Source of the DNA: Tetracentron sinense
Taxonomy: Eukaryota > Streptophyta > Magnoliopsida > Trochodendrales > Trochodendraceae
Assembly: GCA_015143295.1 (NCBI GenBank)
Contig: CM026567.1
Coordinates: 10,124,416 to 10,188,415 of the forward strand
Length of the DNA stretch: 64,000 bases
Direction: 5' to 3'
In this document: positions 1 through 10,772 of the stretch, piece after piece
How the letters are laid out: each line of letters starts with the position of its first letter
How positions within the stretch are numbered: the stretch's first letter is position 1
Notes under the pieces: model-generated
The model's database searches: none
What the model was told of the DNA's origin: nothing
The model's input: the letters and a program-made list of their open reading frames with translations, nothing else
Program-made: the position numbers and the translations under genes

Positions 1-1165
1 ATCTCAAAAATGGAAAAGTTGTGCTGCAGCCTAAGCGCGATCAACCGTGATGGTGGTGGGTGTAGCGGCAGATACCGGGAAAGGGTGCGGGCGGTGGGCG
101 GCTCCACCAGCTACCCTGGTATTACCGGGGTCTAGAACGCTCCATCAACATTTAACTTAGTTTCCGTGAAGTGCCGGATCCATTGAATATGCGTAGAGTG
201 GCTTTTAGCGTTGTGTGTGGGAAGAGGATACTCCTTGTGAAGCGAGGCTCCAGTCGGTTGTGGTGTTGGGGTGTGAGGGTAAATTGCCCAGCTCCAACAG
301 CCAACCTTTATTCTAGCAATGAGTATGTCTGGAGGCTTCCGAATATTTTTGAATCTTCTCAGAATCGCTCCTTCCAAATTTCCCAAATGAATGAGCAGAG
401 GAAGCATATTGAAAAGAACATTGTGATGGCCTTTTATAAGCTCTGAACCATCGCCTCAGAAGTCATTGTATGGTATCACTGGGCTGCAAAACATGGAACA
501 AAGACCTGCAAAATAATTCCAAATGCTAACTGTAAGATCACTGTGGAAAAGAAGGTGAGTTAGAGATTCAATATTTCCAGAATTACAACAATAGCATCGA
601 CTAACAAAAGAGATACCTGTAGATTGAATCATATTATCTGTCGATATGGCACCATACATTACCTTCCAACCAAAGATCTGAATTTTTTTTGGAATATTTG
701 AATTCCAGATATTTAACTCCAATCCTTACAAGCATGAGAGTTGCGAATCGCATCCCAAGCAGATTTAACAGTAAACTTACCATTAGGATTGAGGTTCCAA
801 ATGAAAAGATCATCTGAATCAGAAGTAAAGTAACCAGGAGATTGAATTTTTGTCTTCAATTGATCAGTGATATAGTCACTAACAAGATAGAAATCCCAAT
901 TACCATTAGAATCCACATATTTGAAATGAGAGGAAAATATTGAGAGGATACAAAGCAAGTTCTATAAGAGGAACTTCACCAAACCAACGATCTAACCAAA
1001 AGTTTATCTTAGTACCTTTTCCAATTAATGCAGTAGATTTAAGGATCACATCTTTACATAAATGGCTAATTTTAATCCAAGTTTTGAAGCACCAGAACTA
1101 TAAGATGCCTGCCATATATGATTAAAATGAAAAAATAAATGGAGATGACAACACTCACAGTAGGA
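1..1165 (-). mobile_element. LINE (non-LTR retrotransposon) 3' fragment, degenerate
   Basis: Read on the minus strand, conceptual translation gives the C-terminal part of a plant LINE ORF2. From about 1120 comes HIWQASYSSGASK; from about 1018 to 965 a KINFWLDRWFG motif, the region just before the reverse-transcriptase zinc-binding domain; at about 790-750 GKFTVKSAW; at about 715-510 a zf-RVT-like segment with a C-Y-C-C cluster (SRCYCCNSG) and H-L-LFH; and at about 165-135 the start of an RNase H-like domain (KLNVDGAF). Frameshifts and stops separate these pieces and the reverse transcriptase itself is absent, so this is a dead fragment. It runs off the left end of the window and joins Ty3 gag sequence near 1170. 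Domain names rest on motif recognition only. Confidence 0.72.
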
Positions 1166-1174
1166 GAATCCTGG

Positions 1175-1691
1175 AAAGTTATGGGAAGCTGTTTTCAATG
1201 TGGTGACCAAGGCCATATAATTCAAGATTGTCCCTGTCGTCACTTGTCGGCTCAGTCTTAGGGGAGTAGGCCCCCTATTAGGCAGGCATCACAGCAAAGA
1301 TCTTCACCGGCATCGAGGCCCACACAGTCTACCCGGCCTCCTGGCCAAGCCACCCAGGGTCGAGTTTTCGCCCTGTCAGAGAGAGAAGCATGTGCATCCG
1401 ATGATGTCGTGCAAGGTACGCAAGGATACTAGAGTTTTAAGTTGTGAATGCTAGTTATTATATGATGCGTTATAAAATAGGTTGCCTATGTATGATGCTT
1501 GTTATTGTTTGAAATCTATTGATATTAGTTATTTACTCGCACAGGCGCTTTATTAGTTAACAAATGCCTAGCCCGAGTGTTGATCGACACGGGATCCACC
1601 CACTCCTTCGTCTCACCAGGTTTTGCGAAGGGTTTTACGTTCGAGTCTAGTCCGTTGGAGCGGCAGTTAACCATTACGACTCCGCTAGGCA
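1175..1691 (+). pseudogene. Element A, 5' internal fragment: gag zinc knuckle, intron, protease start
   Basis: This is a Ty3/gypsy fragment with a CCHC knuckle (CFQCGDQGHIIQDC, C-X2-C-X4-H-X4-C, near 1191-1235), a Q/P/S-rich linker with one in-frame TAG, the conserved GRVFAL segment, then ASDDVVQG ending at the exon edge at 1415. After an intron-like gap (1416-1544) the protease frame resumes with [19 protein letters not shown] is the aspartic protease active site. The frame stops after TTPLG at 1691, where element B is inserted, and continues at 22998 with GKSVDTDRIY. The 5' LTR and most of gag are gone; the left junction abuts the LINE fragment. The protein is inactive. Confidence 0.85.
1416..1544 (+). 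other. Intron-like segment between gag and pol of element A
   Basis: The segment is 129 bp, with donor GCAAG|GTACGC and acceptor CGCACAG|GC. It is phase 1: the G before the donor plus GC after the acceptor gives the glycine codon of VVQG-ALLVN. If it is not removed, the gag frame reaches TAG four codons into the segment. Position, phase and donor match the segments at 5175-5327 and 12688-12829. Splicing is inferred, not observed. Confidence 0.7.
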
Positions 1692-3552
1692 TGTGGAACC
1701 CCGAATCTTCATTTCACTAATTAGTGAATAGCGTATGAATAATGTTCAAGGTAGTTTGATAAACATGTGGGTTTATGCTAATGGAAATGTTTGGATTTAT
1801 AGTGTGCATGTGTTAATGGGTGTACATGGCCCAAAGGAGTGTGTGTTAAGCATAAAAGGGTGTTAGAATTGGATTGGAGAAGGTTCAAGTAGTATAAAAA
1901 GGCTATTTGCAGCAAAACAGGGGAGCACCAATCGCTCGGTAATAACCACCGATCAACCGGTCAGCACTGATCGCTGGGTGACAACCACCGATCGACTGGT
2001 CATTTACCGATCGCTCGGTAGTTTTTGACTGGTTAACTAATTTGTATTGCAAAAAATTTTAGAGGGGGTGTTTTCAACCGATCACTCGGTTGAATCCTAA
2101 CCACCGATCAATCAGTTGTAGGCAGATTTTCTTCATTAAGGGTTTTTGAGTCTTTAGCCACTACCCCCTTGCCTATTAAAGGCTTGGTTCGTGCCTTAGG
2201 GTTTCAAAAACCCTTAGTGCACTGTTTTGAGAGGATTTTGAGAGGAAGAAGAAGGAGGAAGCTAGGGTTTGCTCAAAGCTTGAAGAGAAGATCAAGTCTC
2301 TTCCCTCCTTTGGTGTTTTCAACCAAGAACTTAAGGTTTTCACGTGTTCCAAGCATTTGGGATCAAAGTCATTGATTTCACCAAGGTAGATACACTCTAC
2401 TACCCATCTAGTGATACTACAAGTTACCACATGATGACTCTACTCATTCTATACTATAAGTCTTGATTTTTTATGATGTGAGATGTTGTTTTTATACTTG
2501 GATGTAAACTGGTATTATTATGCACTCTATATGTTTGGTTAAATGCCTCTAAGGGTTTTTGGTGATTAAATGTGTTACTCTCATATGTCCACATGTCTCT
2601 CATGAACCGGTGTTTTCCCATCGATTTCTCAAAGTTACAAAAAGGGTTTTTGAATAAGTGACTTAAATGATGATTCTAAGAAACTCCATGATATTGTCTA
2701 AGATCGGTTCACAAGCTCTAAGGATCATGATACACTCACAAGAACTCTATGATAATGTCTAAGATCGTTTCACAAGCTCTAAGGATCACAAAAGAATTTG
2801 CTCTAAGATCTCTATGGTATTGGCTCTATGGTTTTGCTCTATGGTATTGCTCTATGTCTCTACGGATCATAATTAACTCTAAAGAACTCTATGAACTCCA
2901 AGAACTCACAAGGCTATGATTATCGCATGACTCACACGATTTTGGTTTTGGATTTCATCATATGTGTTATTTCACGGTTTCCATGCTTTGATATGTTTTG
3001 AGGATTTCATTCTCCATGATTCGCATGCTCTATGCTATTATTGCTTTACTGTTAGTAGTATGTATAAGTTGAATATTCCACGCTCAGCCGATATTTGTTA
3101 TCATCAGCAGGTGCCTGGGTTCCTTTCGATTTGTGCGGTATGGAGCCTTGGGTAGAGGAAGAGTATTACGACCCGGAGTCTTCTATGGACCACTACCGGG
3201 ATGATGGCCCGCTAGTTAGGCGTCGTGACTTTGATTTTTGTTGACAGACTCAGAAAGACTTGATATTGTGCTAAGTGAGAGTGGGACTTGTCCACTTCAC
3301 ATTTTGGATACATATACATGTGTATTTTGTTGGTTCATACTTGGACCGAGAAATAGGAGTTTTTAGTTATGTTTTGGCTTCCGCTATGTTAGTTATATTT
3401 TGCTTCCGCTATGTGTTTAAATCGTTTCCGCTATGTATGTCTGTGTACTCTAACAGGTTTCTATGTGTGCCTTATGTATCATATGGGAGGTATGATACGG
3501 CGGTCACGAGTCAAAGTATCCCTAACTCGTAGGGGTATTTTGGGTCATAATA
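1692..3552 (+). repeat. Element B 5' LTR
   Basis: The LTR is 1861 bp, begins TGTGGAACCCC and ends CATAATA, where the 3' LTR has CGCGACA; every difference in that heptamer is a C-to-T or G-to-A transition. U3 carries a cluster of ACCGATCG-type palindromes (about 1926-2115), then a weak TATA (TATTAAA, 2174-2180), a transcribed leader with a donor-like CACCAAG|GTAGAT near 2386, a degenerate hairpin near 3069-3089, and the short PWVEEEY frame (3098-3244). Confidence 0.9.
3098..3244 (+). CDS. LTR short reading frame, element B 5' LTR (PWVEEEY family)
   Basis: The open stretch is 48 codons in the frame shared by all related LTRs here, with core CGMEPWVEEEYYDPE. The ATG of other families is TTA here, while the acceptor-like CAG|GT next to it is kept (ATCAGCAG|GTGCC). 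It therefore has no start codon of its own and would be read only as a spliced exon, or it is a relic. Function unknown. Confidence 0.3.
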   Translation, partial: LSSAGAWVPFDLCGMEPWVEEEYYDPESSMDHYRDDGPLVRRRDFDFC

Positions 3553-3556
3553 GACT

Positions 3557-3568
3557 TGGTATCAGAGC
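3557..3568 (+). promoter_or_regulatory. Primer binding site of element B
   Basis: TGGTATCAGAGC lies 4 nt after the 5' LTR and matches the complement of the 3' end of plant initiator tRNA-Met, the usual minus-strand primer for Ty3 chromoviruses. Confidence 0.9.
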
Positions 3569-3916
3569 TCTAGGAATCGGTTTCCCTTAGGCTAAGCGAA
3601 AGTGAGTACTCTGAGTTGAACTTAGAACTCAGATGGACTTGTGTGTAGGCTTGCTACCATGAAATAACCGATATCAAGCGAATCCTTAGGCTGGTCTAGG
3701 GTCCTAGTTTAGATGTCAGTTTAGACTACGTCTGTAGTCTTATTCCAAGAGGGTAGATACCCAACCCAAGGATCTTAGCTATGCTAGAAAACTCTAAGTG
3801 ATAACTGTATTATTATGTGTATACTTTGAGGCATACTATATGCAGGTATTAGCACTTCATGATAATTGAATTGCTATATGTTGTGTGAGGATTGGTATCC
3901 AAGTTAGACTCATATT

Positions 3917-5174
3917 TTGCCATTGTTCTCAGGATTTGACATCATTAAACGCGGCAATCGGGGTCTTGGTTACCATACTCAGAGATCCGAGGGTGAGGTT
4001 CTAAGAGAGGAGAAGCCGCTTCACGTCACGAATGCTATAGATTGCATAGCAGAGACTTTGGCTTTACTGGTAGCCAGACCTACTATGGCTACTCCTACCC
4101 CACCGACTACTCCTGTGCATCCGCCGGTGCATCACACCGCGGGGCTTGAAGTTTTTCGGAGACTACGGCCTCCTACATTCTATGGTACTCTGGACCCAAT
4201 GGTGGCAGAGGCATGGATTATGCAGTTGGAGAAGACCTTTCGGGCTCTCCGATGCACTGAGGAACAACAGGCTGAATGGGCTTCCTTCATGATGGAAGGT
4301 AAAGCCGAACATTAGTGGAGAGCTGCCCAAAGGCAGAGGGATGTTGCGAAGGCAGGGGAACCTTGGACTTGGGCGGAGTTCCTAGACACCTTCCGTGAGC
4401 AGTATTTTCCTAGATTTATCCAAGAACAGAAGGCAAAGGAATTTATACTTTTAGAGCAGGGAGCGATGAACATGGCCGAGTACGAGGCTAAGTTCACCTA
4501 ATTGTCAAGATTTGCTCCGCATTTGGTTACGACAGAAGACCTGCGGGTCAGAAATTTTGAGATGGGATTAAAGGCATTCATCCATGATAGGGTGTCCATC
4601 CTCCAAGTAGAATCCTAGAGGGAAATAGTGGGAAAGGTGAAGATCACCGAGAAGAATGCAAAGGAGTCTATCAGGAGAAAGGATAGTGGCTTCGGGAGGA
4701 GCATGTTCCGGGGTTAGTCTAGTGGTTCGTCACAGTTCGAGAAGAGGACCAGGACTGCACCATATCATTTCTCTCAGCCGATGCCGTCTCAGAGGCCTCA
4801 TTTTGTGCCTCAGGCACCGCGCCCTAAGACGTCACAGGCTACAAGAGTTATGCCTCCGGCTTCCTCCACATCGCAGGCATTCGAGGAGTGTGCCATATGT
4901 GGTCATCGACACAAGACTGGGGATTGACAAAGGTTATCAGGTGGATGCTTCCACTGTGGTGAGGTTGGCCACGTGATTCGGGATTGCCCACACAAGCAGT
5001 CACAGACTGGGCCACAGGGAGTCTGACCTCCAGGTAGGCAGACTTTGCTTCAAGGGTCTTCATCTCAGGCCTCCAGATCCTTGCCGCTCACCCAACAGCC
5101 TCGTCAAGCTAATCAGGGCAGGGTGTTTTCTATGACCAATAGAGACGCACAGGCATCTGATGATGTTGTACAAG
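3917..5174 (+). pseudogene. Element B gag (broken)
   Basis: Alignment with element C puts the original start near 3942, where ATG has become ATT; it lies just after an acceptor-like TTGTTCTCAG (to 3932). Recognisable parts are the gag core (FRRLRPPTFYGTLDPMVAEAW), the WAEF...YFPR segment and the double zinc knuckle near 4890-4990, the first of form CX2CX3HX4 with its last Cys turned to TGA, the second intact CCHC. There are several stops, including TAG at 4315 and 4498. The exon ends at the CAAG|GTACGC donor (5174/5175). Confidence 0.82.
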
Positions 5175-5327
5175 GTACGCGCGAGTTTGATATTGTTAAA
5201 GTTCTACAGTTACCATGATGTGTTGTATATGTATATATATATATGCTAAGTGATGCTTATTGTTATGCGCATGTTAATATGTATTATGCATGTAGCAAGT
5301 TATAACTTGAGTAGCGATAATTCACAG
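5175..5327 (+). other. Intron-like segment between gag and pol of element B
   Basis: The segment is 153 bp, with donor TACAAG|GTACGC and acceptor TTCACAG|GA, phase 1 (G+GA, glycine of VVQG-SLLIN). Unspliced, the gag frame ends at TGA 14 codons in. The body is AT-rich with a (TA)n run, unlike the flanking coding sequence. Confidence 0.72.
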
Positions 5328-7439
5328 GATCATTGCTAATAAATGAGTGTTTAGCAAGGGTGTTGATGGACACAGGATCCACTCATTCATTCGTCTCGCC
5401 TAGTTTTGCCGAAGGCTTTACTTCTGAGCCAAGTAAGCTATCTCGGGATTTGTCCATTTCAACTCCACTGGGTAAGTCTGTTGAGGCAGATAAAGTGTAT
5501 CTAGGCATTGTTATTCAAGTTATGTAGCATGAGTTGTCGGTCAACCTGATCATTCTGGAAATTCAAGATTAGGATTTCGATGTTATCTTAGGTATGGATT
5601 GGCTCTCAGCTCACCATGAGCATGTGGCGTGTTTCGAGAAGGTGGTGAACTTTAAACCAGCGGGGTTGAAACCATTTCACTTCAGGAGACTTCAGAGGAG
5701 AGACATTGCTCGTTTTGCAGCTCTCAGTCTCGCGAACATAGAAGTACGAAGCTCCACATCCATTTTGGTGGTGTGTGAATATATGGATGTTTTTCCTCCT
5801 GATCGGGCGATTAAGTTTGCGATTGAGCTAGGTCCAGGCATGACACCGATTTTGAGGGCTCCGTATAGAATGGTTCCTATCGAACTTAAGGATTTATAGG
5901 ACCAGTTGGCAAAATTGCAAGGCCTTGGCTTTATCCGGCCAAGTGTCTCACCTTGGGGAGCTCCTGTACTCTTCGTGAAGAAGAAAGATGGGTCGATGCA
6001 AATGTGTATTGACTATAGGCAGTTGAACAAGGTCACTATCAAGAATCGTTATCCATTGCCTCGAATAGACGACTTGTTTGATCAGTTGAAGGGTGCGAAG
6101 TTCTTCTCAAAGATTGACCTTCGATCTAGTTATCATCAGTTGAAAATCAAGAAAGAAGACATTCTAGAGACGACATTCAGAACCCGATACGGTCACTACG
6201 AGTTTTTGGTTATGTCTTTTGGTCTGACTAACAGGCCAGGTGCATTCATGGATTTGATGAACCAAGTGTTCAGATCGTCTCTCGATCAGTGTGTGATCGC
6301 ATTCGTAGATGATATCAGTGTGTATTCACAGACACAGGATGATCACACGAGAGATCTTTGCCTTGTATTACAGACTCTTCGAGAGCATAGTCTGTATGCT
6401 AAGTTGAGCAAGTGTGAGTTTTGGCTAGACAAGGTGTCTTTTCTTGGCCATGTGGTGCCTGCTGAAGGTATCTTAGTCGATCCTACAAAGATTGAGGCAG
6501 TGATGAATTGGGAGAGGCCGAAGAGTGTTACCGAGATTCATAGTTTTCTCAGCCTGGCAGGGTACTATAGGAGGTTCGTGGAAGGATTTTCCAGCCTAGC
6601 GGCACCGCTTACTTACCTCACGCGAAAGAATGCCAAGTTCATTTGGAGTGACAAGTGCGATGCAAGTTTCTTGGAGTTGAAAAAGAAGCTTACCACAACC
6701 CCTGTTCTCACGGTTCCATCTAGAAACGGTGGCTTCGAAGTCTACAGTGATGCTTCACTTGTCAAGCTTGGGTGCGTTTTTATGTGGCATAAGCAGGTGG
6801 TGGCCTATGCTTCTCGTCAGTTAAAGGAGCATGAGCAAAACTACCCCACACATGATCTAGAGCTTGCCGTAGTTGTCTTTACTCTAAAGATTTAGCGTCA
6901 CTACCTCTATGGGGAAGAGTTTGTTGTGTTTATAGATCACAAGAGCTTGAAGTATCTCTTCTTGCAAAAAGAACTGAATACAAGGCAGCATCGATGGATG
7001 AAGTTCATGAAAGATTATAATTGTTCCATTCAGTACCATCCGGGTAAGGCAAACGTAGTAGCCGATGCACTTAGCAGGAAACCTTACGGGGTTATGGTTC
7101 ACTTGAGAGTACAAGAATGGAACTTATTGAAAGATATATGTAACCTAGACACTACTCTTAGGCAAGTTACATACGGGCCGGTGATGTCAAACATCTCAAT
7201 TAGGCCACATATATTGAACCAGATCAAGGAGTTGTAGAGTTCGGATGCTGAGTTGCTTGCTTACCGAGATAAGTCGGTTAGTAGTGGCAATCAGGAGTTT
7301 GCTTTGAATGGTGATGGTGCTATCACATACAAAGACAGGTTGTGCGTTCCTACCGACATAGCGTTGAGGAGTGAGATCTTGGACGAGGCTCACCAATCCA
7401 AGTACACGGTACATCCGGGAGGTACCAAGATGTACCAAA
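5328..7439 (+). pseudogene. Element B pol, 5' part: protease, RT, RNase H, start of integrase
   Basis: The protease ([11 protein letters not shown]) is near 5360. RT has [11 protein letters not shown] and the catalytic FVDDI near 6307. RNase H follows with [11 protein letters not shown] and [11 protein letters not shown]. The integrase zinc-finger start is [16 protein letters not shown], ending at 7439. Stops lie at 5525, 5570, 5897, 6893 and 7235. The frame continues at 19836 after solo LTR X is removed (NLKKHYWWRNMKREV). A short deletion removed the PEELPGL part of the protease-RT linker. Confidence 0.9.
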
Positions 7440-8756
7440 TGTTGGACATATATGCCCTCGAAAGCCAATAAGAGACTTTTCTATGTTGATTAGACAAGCA
7501 TCATATTCACACAACCAACTATAAAGGGTATTTATATTAATTACTGTCTCATATGATGATGACATAAAGTTCCTTAGGTAACATTGTAGGAAAATCATGC
7601 AAAGGTTGCGAGGAGATATGATTTTCCGGTTCCTTGTAGACATAATATTGTTCGAAGCCTCTAGAGTACTGGTTGGGCGCCGTACTTCATCATGGCTTGC
7701 ACATGTGTAGTTCTATGAGATAGTGTGATGAATCTCATTCACAGAGAGTGGTGACTCTTGACTAACATGTGAGTATATGTAGCAAGTACATAATACTGAA
7801 CGGGGTCACTAGTGGATACCCTATGGAATACACTGTCAGATTGTATTAGGGTTATCCATTTGAAAAATTGTCCTTAGACTTAAGAGGTTAACATCTTCTC
7901 AAATATTTGTCTATATGGCTTTGATGTGCCAATCGGCAATGTCCAATACACAGGACTAACTCCGAGAACGTTTGGTCATGTACACAATGTTTGGAGAAGT
8001 GTGTAAACACTCAATAAGGAATCCACAACTCCTTAATTAGAGATAATGATATCAAGGTGATATTTGTTGAACTGAACTGTTAAATCCAGTACTGATGCTT
8101 TTTGGTAAAATGGTCTTTATCGAAGTTGATATTTTCATTATGGAAAAGTATATATAAATATATATATGTCAGTTCTTTTCTAATGTTTCTTCAAAAGTGT
8201 TTTGGAGGTTCAGTTCAATGAAAAAAGTAATCATGAGAAAGTGTTCTATTCATAAGCTAGGGAGTAAGACAGTGGAATTGTTCCAATCTCGAAAGCTTAC
8301 AAGTGATATCGGAATGTGGAAGGATTTATTTGTAAATATATTGTGAGATGGTACTTACAAGCAATACTCTAATTTCTAGAGGTTAATCACATTGTGTTAA
8401 TGGACATTAATTGTGATTGGTGGAAGTCCAGGGATATAGATAAAATTCTATAATCCTAATGGAGTGTAGGAAAGGTGTTTCCTAGTAACAATGCTTGAAC
8501 CAAAAGGTTGAGTACTTGGTCCCACAACCGGAAATAGGAGATGTAGAGCCCCAGACTTTTTCATGCTTAATACATGACACTTCCATAGTCAATTTGCCTT
8601 TAAAGAGGTATAATTAATAAATAACGAAGAAATTGGAAATTTCAAAATGTCAGAAATGTTCCTTTTCGAAGTACGAACCCAACGCAAGTTGAATCGTCAA
8701 AATCAGACGAACAAGTCAAAAGATATGGCTAAAACAGTCTGGACCTACAGGCAATC

Positions 8757-8850
8757 GTAGCTCGGTTATGCGCTAAGGACGTAGCTCGGAATGCGCTAAG
8801 GACGTAGCTCGGTTATGCACTAAGGTCGTAGCTCGGAAGGCACTAAGGAC
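8757..8850 (+). repeat. Tandem 24-25 bp array in element C U3
   Basis: There are four units of CGTAGCTCGG followed by a variable TTATGCGCTAAGGA-type tail. The array is repeated in the 3' LTR at about 16476-16570. It lies upstream of the 25-bp array and may act as a promoter or enhancer repeat. Confidence 0.75.
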
Positions 8851-9003
8851 GTACTCTGATAACGTATACGTTGTACATCCGTTGTGCAACAGACAACAGG
8901 TACGTCGTGCAGCAGACAACATGTACGTTGTACAGTACAATGGGAACGTTGTACATAAGACAACGGACAACGAGCTCAGCACTAGGCACAACACAACGCC
9001 CAA

Positions 9004-9215
9004 CTAGTAGGCACTATTCATAGCACAACGAGTTGGCACTATTCACAGCACAACGAGTTGACACTATTCACAGCACAACGAGTTGGCACTATTCACAGCA
9101 CAACGAGTTGGCGCTATTCACAGCACAACAAGTTGGCACTGTTCACAGCACAACGAGTTGGCACTATTCACAGCACAACGTGTGTGGTACTGTTCACAGC
9201 ACAACGTGTTTGGTA
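9004..9215 (+). repeat. 25-bp tandem array in element C 5' LTR
   Basis: About eight units of GTTGGCACTATTCACAGCAC plus AACGA are present, the last ones diverging to GTGTGTGGTACTG. The 3' LTR (about 16722-16910) has seven units, one fewer, so the array has changed length since insertion. It occupies the U3 position where the other families carry ACCGATCGATCGGT palindromes. Confidence 0.85.
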
Positions 9216-10621
9216 CTCGTGTTGTTGCAGAAATTTCAGTAAGGGTATTATGGTCTTTTGTCAGTTCACTCTTACCTTAAGAGTTTAACCCGAGCCTTTA
9301 GGGCTCATTCTTAACACTTAGAAAGATTGGAAAGTTAGAAAAAGGGGAGAAGGCGATTCCAAACCTAGGGTTTTTCTTTGGAAGAGAAATCAAAGGGGTT
9401 TTGAGACCCTACATTACTTCAAGCTCGGCTCTTCTCCAAGATCTCGGCTCAAGCACTCGTGGAGAGCGTTCTCCAAGCTAGGGCAGTAGCCTCACGGTCG
9501 TTTGTGGAAGGGGTTTCTTCCTCATATCTTCAAGGTCGGTACTTCTTGCTACCCTCCTAGTTATAGTTCCTCTTTTCCCCTTTATTTCTTTTGATTTTCT
9601 TTCATTTACACATGTGCAATGAGATGGATGAATGGTGAATGGTGAATGGTGAATGGTGAATGGTGAATGGAGATGGAATGGGCGATTGGATGCCAATGGT
9701 TGTGTTGTGATGATTAAAATGGAGAGGGCATTGTTCCAATAATGAACATACATGCATGATCTGAGTAAAACTCATCTAGAAAAGCATGTTGTAGGGTAAA
9801 TGAATAATGAACACACCATGTTTGATGAATAAAGTGAGCTGTAAATTAGGAAATGCATGCCTAATAAATTATGAATATTGCTAGGGCCTATGATAGTGTG
9901 TTCTTGCTTTCCCTAAATGATATGAATATTACATTGCTCAATCATTGATGTTATATGTGTTGTGAAATTACCCAAATGTCATATTTAAATTTAAATGCAA
10001 ATATGTACACGGTTCCCACGAGCACGGCATGCATGACATGATTTATCGAGGTTTTCAAGAACATGGTTAGATGTGGGACATATCCTACGATATGTTTTAC
10101 CTCGCTTTTCACAAGAAGACAAGAACCAACATTCCACGAGGGGTCTCCCCTCACTCACAAGTGCATATCATGAAGAAGGGCCTCCCTTCCCTCGCAAGTA
10201 CATACATATCATGAAGAAGGGTCTCCCTTCCCTCGCAAGTGCATTGCATAAAGAAGGGTCTCCCTTCCCTCTCAAGGCATCTCTCAAGTGCATCTCACAA
10301 GGACATCTCACAAGTGTATCTCACAAGTTACATGATCACAAGCAAGCACGCATGACATGCATGATATGACACGTATGACACGCTCGACAAGATCAAGCAA
10401 GACAAACACGACAAGCTTTCAAGTACGAAAAGATATTTCAAGTCAAGTCAAGTGCACAAGATTTCAAGGGTTTTACCGGCTTTTATGAATGCAACATGAT
10501 GAATTACATTGCTTTACTTTATTGTCATGATATGAATCATTCCTGCTTTATATGCGTGAATTATTTCCTGCTTTATGTATGCTGTCCGTATGCTATGACT
10601 GTTGGTTAGTGCTTTATACCC

Positions 10622-10642
10622 GCTGAGTATTCCATGCTCAGC
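10622..10642 (+). promoter_or_regulatory. Conserved LTR hairpin (element C 5' LTR)
   Basis: GCTGAG, nine bases, CTCAGC; the stem extends inward to 8 bp with one G-T pair around a TTCCA loop. It lies 10 nt before the ATG of the short LTR frame. Equivalents: 18295-18315, 22513-22533, 3069-3089 (weak), 26671-26691 (weak), and on the minus strand 31150-31170, 38835-38855, 44321-44341 and 61985-62005. Element D LTRs have a different stem at the same place (GAGTAAC-TT-GTTACTC, near 33843 and 46645). Confidence 0.7.
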
Positions 10643-10652
10643 CGTGCTTCTT

Positions 10653-10772
10653 ATGTCGGCAGGTTCTGAGGGAGCTGCTGCTCCATTTGATGTTTGTGCT
10701 CCTGGTCCATGGGTGGAAGAGGAGTACGTCGAGGAGCCTTTGGAGGAACCTCCTGTAGAGGGTTATCTGTAG
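10653..10772 (+). CDS. LTR-encoded short ORF, 39 aa (element C 5' LTR)
   Basis: The frame runs from ATG (MSAG) to TAG. It is acidic and proline-rich, with core APGPWVEEEYVEEP and tail EEPPVEGYL. No known domain is recognised and there is no signal peptide or membrane segment. The same frame is present in eleven LTR copies of five families in this window, and the PWVEEEY codons differ mainly at third positions. An acceptor-like GGCAG|GT overlaps codons 3-4, so it may instead be the second exon of a spliced LTR transcript (donor at 9534/9535). Function unknown; whether it is translated is not shown. Confidence 0.45.
   Translation: MSAGSEGAAAPFDVCAPGPWVEEEYVEEPLEEPPVEGYL

Noticed and set aside
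4312-4497. Antisense frame in element B gag
   Set aside because: It lies opposite recognisable decayed gag; no domain of its own.
9004-9215. Regularly spaced 25-bp repeats looking like a CRISPR array
   Set aside because: The units are directly tandem with no unique spacers, lie inside an LTR and recur in the partner LTR.
9033-9288. Overlapping repetitive frames (FTAQRVGTIHSTTSW)
   Set aside because: A product of the 25-bp array, which is open in three frames because 25 is not a multiple of 3; no conservation in other families.
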